A DNA stretch of 64,000 bases, from contig JANOXC010000119.1 in the NCBI GenBank assembly GCA_031418215.1, positions 5,198-69,197 on the forward strand. Direction: 5' to 3'. The notes beneath the pieces were generated by a model. That model was not told the origin of the DNA. It saw only the letters and a list, made by a program, of their open reading frames with translations, and did not search any database. Below, in pieces: positions 11,101 to 20,100 of the stretch. Both the position numbers and the translations under genes were made by a program. Each line of letters starts with the position of its first letter. Positions within the stretch are counted from its first letter, which is position 1. Source of the DNA: JANOXC01 sp031418215. Lineage in GTDB: Bacteria; Bacteroidota; Bacteroidia; AKYH767-A; OLB10.

Positions 11101-14100
11101 AATCATTACAGGCGTTGCAACCGCTGGTGAAACTACCGTAGCACCTGTAACTGTGCTGAAAGAAAGTGAGGGAACAACAGAATAACCGCTGCCAGCACTA
11201 TCCAATTGTAAACTCCTGACTCTTGATGTTGATGCATCGTAATTAACTGACACTTTTGCAACAGTACCTACATAAAGCAAGTTAGATACAATACCTGAAG
11301 TATGAACCGGAGGCGACGAAGCCGAGCCCGTTTGATTAGATATTGATGCTACAACGTAAAGATTATTACGATAGAAATATTGTGTTCCAGCAATTAAACC
11401 GCTAGCAGTAATATTAAAAGGATTTCCCAAGGTACCCAACTCACCAATATATAATAATGTAGGACCGCTGGTATTAAATGTTGTCGAGGCTGTTGATGTT
11501 GGAGGCGTTGTATTAAAATTTGCTGCTGCCGTACATAAATAGACACGTGTGCCATACCAATAATAGGTACCTACTGTAGTTGTTTGCCCGGCAATATTTC
11601 CGGCTGAAGTATCTTTAACTACTGCTGTTCCAAAAACAACAGGCGCAGCACTATACTGTTGACCCATGTTGGTAACAACAACATTATTGACGCGTGAATT
11701 ATATCCCTGGCCATAAACCTGTGCAGTATTATCAATTGTAAGTTTACCACCTGTATTCAATGTTGCTCCCCACACATTTAATCCGCTCGTTACTAAATTT
11801 TCACTTGTATTAATTGTTAAAGAACCAGTACTTGCTACTTGTATCGTGCGAATGATTCCTTTTGTTCCATCACCTTTGAACGAACCGCTACCAGAAAGAA
11901 ACTGTACATTATTTCCGCCAGGCAAAGTATTCCCCAGGAAACTTAAAATTGTACCGTTTGCTGCGCAGTTTGCAAAACCATTATTTGTGAAGTTGCCCCC
12001 GATCTTAATGGTTGCTCCAAACGGGCTTGTGCTGGCAGAATATTGCAGGAATGAGCCATTGGAATTGATCAATATATTGCCGGTAACCGTCATCTGAGAT
12101 GTACTACTCCACTGAAGAATGGCTGACCCGCCTCCTCCAACAACACCAACAGTTAAGCTTTTAATTCCGACCAACACATCTACAGTTACAGTTGCGCCAT
12201 TTGAAATTACAACTGAGTCATTTACAGTTGGCACTACTCCATTGATCCAGGTTGATGGGTTACTCCATAATCCGCCGATCGCTGTGGAGCTAACACTGTT
12301 GTTGCTAGTCGTTACAAACGAAAAATATTCCCCATTGGCAAGATTAAAAGGTCCCGGAGAAAATGGTTGTGTTGTCGTTCTATTTCCAACTTGCATTCCA
12401 TTAGTAACTGAAAACACTGTTGCGGTATCACCGGCACTGACATCTGATAAACTTCTCATTGTCCAGGAGCCGGCAGATGAAATTGTTGACTGACCAATAA
12501 AAATAGAAGCAAGACGTTGAGATGGACTAAAATTATCATTACCATTCCATCTTAACTGCAACGTTGGCGTTTCAGCTGTTCCTGAAGTTGTTCCGGCACC
12601 AACTCCCAAAGTTCCATTCGCCTGAACACGGTATGATCTGCTACCAATTGGATTACCCGATGCAGCGTTGATTGACCCGGTGGCAGCACCTAATTGTGTT
12701 ACCGTATAACTTGTAGCTGTCGCACCACTCTGGTTTGGTAATGATGCGTTGGTAGCATTTAGCGTAACAGTAGCATCAAATGGAAAAGCCTTGCTTTGTG
12801 TTCCACCCAGTGATTTAAGGGTGATGGGTCCATTCGTCACATATCCAAATAAAAGATACAACGGAGTGGAAGGTGTGCTTGTTGTTAAACCGGTATAAGA
12901 AGGATGTGAAAAAGTTAAAGTGTTTCCACCCAAATTCAATACACTCGGTGAAACAACAGTTGAAGATGGCAATGATAGGGCAGTAACGGAAGCAGTTAAC
13001 TCAAGTGGAGCAGTTAGTGTGACATTTGCAAAGTTGGCACCAATACTACCATTTACTGTAGTTGTACTTCCAACTACTAATGAATTCATTCTATTACTTA
13101 CCGGAATTTCAACACCTGTGGTAATGCTTGGATTTGCAACAGTTGCTGCTGAAGTATTTTGAGAATATGTTAAATTATATAAAGCAATTTTAGCCGTGGG
13201 TGTTGTCGTTGCGGCTACAACAGCTATTCCTGCATTCGTTGCTGTTCCTAATCCAACTGTTGGTGCTGAAGTATAACCAAATCCAGAGTTAGTAATATTA
13301 AAATTATTTAGCTGTCCATTGAAGCCTATCACTGCTGTTGCAGTTGGCAAACATCCGACAGGAAATGCAGCCATAGCCTGGACAGGGCCTGATCCGGTAG
13401 GAGCAGAAATAGTGATTGCAGGTAAAGACGAAAACAATGCTGTTCCAGCACTCGAAATAATTAGCGAAACTACTTTTCCTCCTGCAACTACTGCAGTAAA
13501 AGTTGGTAAGGTTGGACTAGCACTGTTATTTATAATTCTACCAGCCGTATCTGCCGATATTGAAACTGTCGGTGCTGCAATATATCCTGAACCTCCATTA
13601 GTTATAAAATTTAACGCCCCAACCGGTAACGTAAAACCAACTTGTGGTGCAACTGTGTAACCAACACCTGCGCCGGTAGATGAACTAGCTGGAATAACAA
13701 TACTTCCAACACCACTAAAAGCCGTTGCACCAGCAGTACTATTGATAGTTAATCCACCTGTTATTGTAGCTGCCGTTCCCTTTGTTGTTGTAAAACTCGA
13801 TGTCCCCTCAATACGTTGGATAAGAACTGTGGAACCTGAAGCAGAAGTTGTTGTTGTACCACCATTTTCATTAATTGTTAAACTAGGACTCACTGAATAA
13901 CCGGATCCTGCATTGGTAAGTGTGACGCTTCTTACATTCAATGTTGCAGTTGGATCATAGTTAATGGATGCTTTTGCAGGAGATCCTACGTACAATAAAT
14001 TTCCAACTATTCCTGATGGATGCGTAGGTGGTACAGATCCTGTTTGCGTTGCAAGTGAAACATAAAGATTATCACCATAAAAATATTGTGAGCCTAATAC

Positions 14101-17100
14101 TAAACCATTCGTTGATTGATTAAATGGATTTCCCAGTGTACCCAAAGTACCAATCCATAATAAAGATGGGCCACTTGTATTAAATGTTTGAAAATAATTC
14201 GATGGGTTATTTACAGGATTTACTGTTGGCAAACTTGTAAATGTTCCGGTATCAGTACAGAGGTAAACATTATTTCCGGAAAAGTATCTACTCCCTAAAT
14301 TTGCAGCTGTTGTTCCTACAGCAATAGGCAGTACAGATGCACCAAAAATTACCGGAGGAACGCTGTAATTTCCCATAGTGTTTAATACAACATTGGCCAA
14401 CCGGTTATTCAGACTTTGTCCATACACCTGTGCAGTATTATCAATTTTCAGTTTGCCGTTGGTTGAAATATCTCCAACGTAATCATTGAATGTTCCGGCA
14501 AGAATAAGGTTTTGTATTGTATTAATATTTAAACTTGAGGCATTAGACATGGTCATACCACGAATAATTCCATTAAGGCTATCACCAACAAAATTTCCTG
14601 ATCCACTGATGATCTGTGGTGAAGCCCCATTAAAAGAAATATTTGCAAGCGCTAAATTTGCCAATCCATTATTTACAAAGTTTCCTGCAAGGTTTAATGT
14701 AACAGTACTTAAACCGGAAGTATAAGGGAAAAATGATCCTCCTTGATTGACGGTGAGGTTGCCTCCTACTGTTAAAGCGTTTGATGTACTATTCCATTGA
14801 AGCACAGCGCCACTATCAATCGATAAATTGTTCGCTGCTGCTACCGTATCAATAGTAACAACTGAAAGACTTAAAATATTTACATCATCGCTTACCGAAG
14901 GTACCATTCCATTATTCCAGGTATTGGGATTGCTCCAAAGACCTCCTTTAATTGTTGAACTAATGCTCGTTGGAATATGGGTTGTAAAAATGTTAACCGT
15001 GCACAATGTGGCCGCCCCAAATTGATTTCTGGGAATTACAGTCCAATAATAAGTAGCAGCGGAAATAAGCGAGCTTGAAATTGTAAATGATGTTGTAGAA
15101 ATATTACTAGCAATTTTTACCGTTGCACTTAATGAATTAACTAATGATTGACTAGTGCTTAGATATACGTCATAGCCTGTTATATTATCACCGATTACCC
15201 CGCTCCATGATAAGACAGGTTTAATAGAAACATTTGTGGTATTGGTGAGTGGGGAAAAAGTAGTGATGCACCCCGGAACTCTATTTGTATTGGTAGTGGC
15301 TGTATCGTTAAGCGGATTCAAAGTCTGATAAATAGGACCAATGCATGTTCCCGGATTATTGCTCATTGAATAAACATAGAAACGGTAAGTTGTATTTTGA
15401 GTTAACCCTGTGGCAACAAATGGAGATGTTGATGCATAATTTCCAACAACGACAACAGTACCAAGACCAAGCGTATTTCCGGTCGAATAAGTGGTTTTAT
15501 CGGAAGGCGGTGTAACTGCAGAACCAACGGGATAAACAACAACTAAATATCCATCAGGTAAACTGGGAGCCTGCTGAAAACTACCTGCTATTCGGGTATA
15601 ATAATTTGCAACAGGAGCAATAGTTAATGAAGTAGGTTGATTGGCAGGAACAGCACAATCAATTTGCAATGGTGGTTTTGAATAATATATATCCTCAAAT
15701 GCTCCAATGTCGGGTGTAGTAGCATTTCTCGCGTTTCCGGAATAATCTCCATTGATAGCAATTGGAGAAGTTATAGGAGCAGCAGTTCCTTCTACATAAG
15801 TTGGATTAGCAGCTGAAGTATCAACTTTTAGGAAATTGATATTACTATATGAAGTTGACCTAAATACCACATCCTCCGTTAATGAAGATTGGTCACGAGA
15901 TATCATAAAAGACTGATAGGAAGTGGTACCGTTGAAATTTTGCTTTGCATTTAAAACCGGATTTGCAGTGCCTTCACAATAAATCAGCTTATTCGGTCCA
16001 GGAATACCTGTATAAAAAATATTCTTATTAGAATTGATTGAATAACTGGAGGTTAATGTGCCGCTTCTTCGGTATGCTGCACTTACACCGCCTGTACCGC
16101 CCGATCCGCCAGGACTAATCAAGTTGATGAAAATATTATTGCGTAGGGTAAGATTTGGCGAAGTTGATGCATTAATTGCACTAGATCCATAAAGCGAACC
16201 GCTACCCGACGCACCACTCAATCGTACAGTATTATATGTCACATTAACCGTTGTGCCACCCAATACATCAAGTCCAATCACTGAATGCGCACCTGTCGCA
16301 GAAACAATAGAATTAATATTACTAACAAGATTATTATAAATATGTAGCGTGGTACCGCCTGTTATTTCAATGCCTTTTGCAACGGCTGATGATGAACCGC
16401 CAATAATGCCACAAATTGCATTTTTATAAATGCTTACAGTCGTCCCACCCGAAACTCCAATTCCTCTTACTATTCCTCCTCCCTTAATGGAATCTGTACT
16501 GATGGTGTTACCATATATATTAACCGTAGTTCCTCCAGTATTTAGAATACCGGTTACATTACCTGTTCCACTTCCCACAACTTCTAAAACAGAATTATTA
16601 TAAACAGAACTTGTTGTGCCAGAATTACTGATACCTGAAACTGTACCACTTCCAATTCCACTGCTTTTCATTCGTGAAACAACATTTGAACTCAGGCTAC
16701 TAGATGCACCGGAGTTCGAAATGCCGGTAATTGTCACTGAATTAGTATTACTGTTTGTAGAGGTAACATCTGTTATAAGATTGGAATCGCAGCTAATGGA
16801 AGCAAAGTTGCTTATACCGATTAAAGTTCCAGTTGAACTACTGTTAGTAGTCAACAACTTAATATTGTTATTTCTTACTATTCCTGTTACAGTGCTTGAT
16901 ATCAACATACCGGTAACTGAACCACTTGTAACAGTTCCTGAAAGCGTAAGTGAAGTTATTGTATCATTTTGAATATTAACGGCACCAACTACCGTTCCGA
17001 TTCCAATAATTGATGCATTACCCGAAGCAGATAAATTTGAAACTTTGTTTCTTTGAAAAGACTTATTTCCCGCAACCCCAAATTCATAAATACCCCTTAT

Positions 17101-20100
17101 AGTTCCTGCACCTCCTACAGATAAATTCTTTACAATATTGTCGTTTATCGTAACATTCACAGCAGAGGTGAAACTGAAAAATCCATTAATAATTCCAATG
17201 GAAGATGCATTGCTATAACTATTGTTTTCGACAAGGTTTCCGCTTGCTGTCCAATTTTGAGGACTGATTGTTTTAATACCGTGCATTGAACCGGATGTTC
17301 CTGTGCAAATATTATTTCCTATATAATTATTATTAGATGTTAATGTTGAACTACCACCTGTTGTACTCCCTGTTTCCATCAAAGTAACCGTACCAGTTCC
17401 TCCTATGGTATCATTCATTACAACGTTGTTATTCATAATTGTTGCAACCGTTGAAGTTCCCGTTGTTGAAATTCCTGTGAAGGAACCTGTAGTAATGGAA
17501 TCCATTTTGATTAACATTACCGTATCACTACTCATTGTCATGTTTCTTGGTGAAGTTCCGGTAGAAGCAATTCCAACAAAGGAACCTGTTTTAGCACCCC
17601 TCGTAATATTAGAAACTCGGTTATTACTACATATAACATCAATGTTGGTAGAACTACTGTTCAAGATTCCATTGAATGCAGCTGTGGACGCCTGTGGTTG
17701 ATTTACGTTGCCAACAAAATTGTTATTCATTGTAAGCGTTGAGCCGGTAAGCAAAGCAGTTCCTGAACCCGGTTCCACTGTTATCCCTGTAATGACACCT
17801 CCTAATGAAGAATTATTGCAATTAGTAATTGTATTGCTATTTATATTGATGATTTCTTTCCAGTTAGGAATACTGTTTGTTGGCCAATTTACACAAATCA
17901 TTCTGTTAGAACCAGCACTTGATCCAGAGAAAGTATTTCCTGAAAAAACATTGCCAATTATATTTAAAGAATCATGGGCAAACTGATCAAGAATTCCATT
18001 CATAGCTATACTTGAAGTTGTAATGTTAGAAGTATTGCTGTTGTTGAGTACCTGATTATTACTGATTGTCATTTTCGCGGCTGACATTGAATCTGTAATC
18101 AGCTTATTAATTAGAATTGACATAAAAAAAGCATTAGCTGTAGGAGGTATATAACAATTTTGAATGATGTTACTGTCAATTAGTATTGTATTGCTTGGCG
18201 CTCCAACTCTTGTCGTACGATTGCCGGCAAGAGAATAAATACCAGTGACGCCATAACCTGATGGTCCACCTGATGGTCCACAATTTGTCGTTAATGAAAT
18301 TGTGTTTTTCGAAATTGTCGCATTGGCATTTTGAGATGACCACAATCTCATTCCTTCCACCCAGGCGCTGTGTATCACACCGGTAAGATTGGTAATGGCA
18401 TTTCCTACAATTGAAAAATTATTGTTATTGCCTATTTCAATTCCTATGGCAGCATTAGCTGTATCACCCCCTCTTCCGAAATCGGAAATCGTATTTCCTT
18501 CTCCGGCTCTTCCAATTTCATTATCCTGATCATAAAAAGTAAAGGGTGCTACATCAGCATAACCATACATATTAATTCCCTGGAAACAATTGCTGATGGT
18601 GTTACTATAAAACTTATTGTACGAATTGGTGCCTGACAAATTTGTAATTGTAGGATAAATATAATTTGCATCGTATGCCCTGGTCATAATACCAAAGGTG
18701 GAAGCTAAATTTGATTTATCAAGCGTGATGGAACAGTTCCTGATGGTATTGTGTTGTGCTCCATCAGTTCCGGAACATAATACAAATTCAAAGCCTACTT
18801 CAGCTTTTGTAGCGTCAGTTGTATTGGCTGCATTCTCACGCAAATCAAGACCGTTGAAAGTGATATAGTCTGAACCAACCAATCTAAATATCCGATCAAA
18901 ACCGCCAGGACCAGCACCGGCATATATAATCGGATTGGCACCGGCGCCTGATTTTTGAAAAGTAACTGTTTGTGCAGCATTTGATTTCAATGAATCATTC
19001 AAGCTGCACATATTAATAACCAATCCGCCTGAAGGTGCTGTTTCAATATGACCCGTCTCCAAATTAAAAATCACATTGCCATTTACACCGCGTGAATTTA
19101 AATCACTGATTGAAGCGGCCAACGATGTGTAATTGGTGCAGGAGGCAGATAATGCACTGTTTATTGTATAGGTTCCTGATAAAGGAATGCTTCCATTTAC
19201 ACTCATCACTATCATATTGGAAATTGCAACAGAATCACCTGAATTACAAACAGGAACAGAGGTCATTTCACAGGATATGGTATCAAAATTTAAAATAGAA
19301 GACGTGGTATAAATGGTATCATTAGTTCCCACATTTACACCATTTTTTTTCCACTGAAAAGAGGGATTGGCTCCAGCATTGTTCCTTAATGCGACAAATG
19401 TTACAGATCCTCCGATGCAAAGATTATTCTGAACAACACTGATAATTAATGATGATGATTGGGTAATATTTATATTCGTACCATTGTTATTTCCAATTAC
19501 TGCGGGATTACTTCCCACCACCCTGATTCTATATGCATTGCCGCTTGAAGCATTAAACGGAATAGTACACGCAATATTATTGCTTGTTAAACTGGATATA
19601 CTTCCGATTGCTATTGGGTTTGAAAAACTGCCCATTGAATCACTCAGTTGGGCAGTGAATATATTTCCTGAAATAAATGTCCCGGTAATTGTGTAGAAAA
19701 CATTCAACGCATTACCTGAACAAAAAGAAGTATCAACAAAACTAGTTGTAATGGTTGATGGTATCGGAATAGAAATGTTGCACCCAAAAGTACTGGTACT
19801 GGTTGTTGTTCCATCACCCAATTGGCCGAATGAATTAAGTCCTGTCATACAAATGTTATCACGATGTGCTTTAATAACACCAGTATGATAGGAACCAGCA
19901 GAAACAGCAACAACATCTGTTTGAGAAGATATGAGCGTAGGAATGATTTTATTAATTATTGTTCCATCACCCAATTCCCCGTCTGCATTGTTACCCCAGG
20001 ACCAAAGGCTGCCACTTGTTTGCATGGCAAACGAATTACCATTACCACATGAAGTTGAAATCCAATTTACATTACTGCCAATTTGAACAGGGCTTGAACT

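Noticed and set aside
12119..12493. A 124-codon plus-strand frame (and similar ones at 13319-13660, 16616-16972 and 17405-17701) opposite the giant gene
   Set aside because: They mirror the Thr/Gly/Val/Asn-rich coding sequence of the minus strand, lack start signals and read as low-complexity Pro/Val/Leu; the minus-strand frame is continuous and has clear domains.
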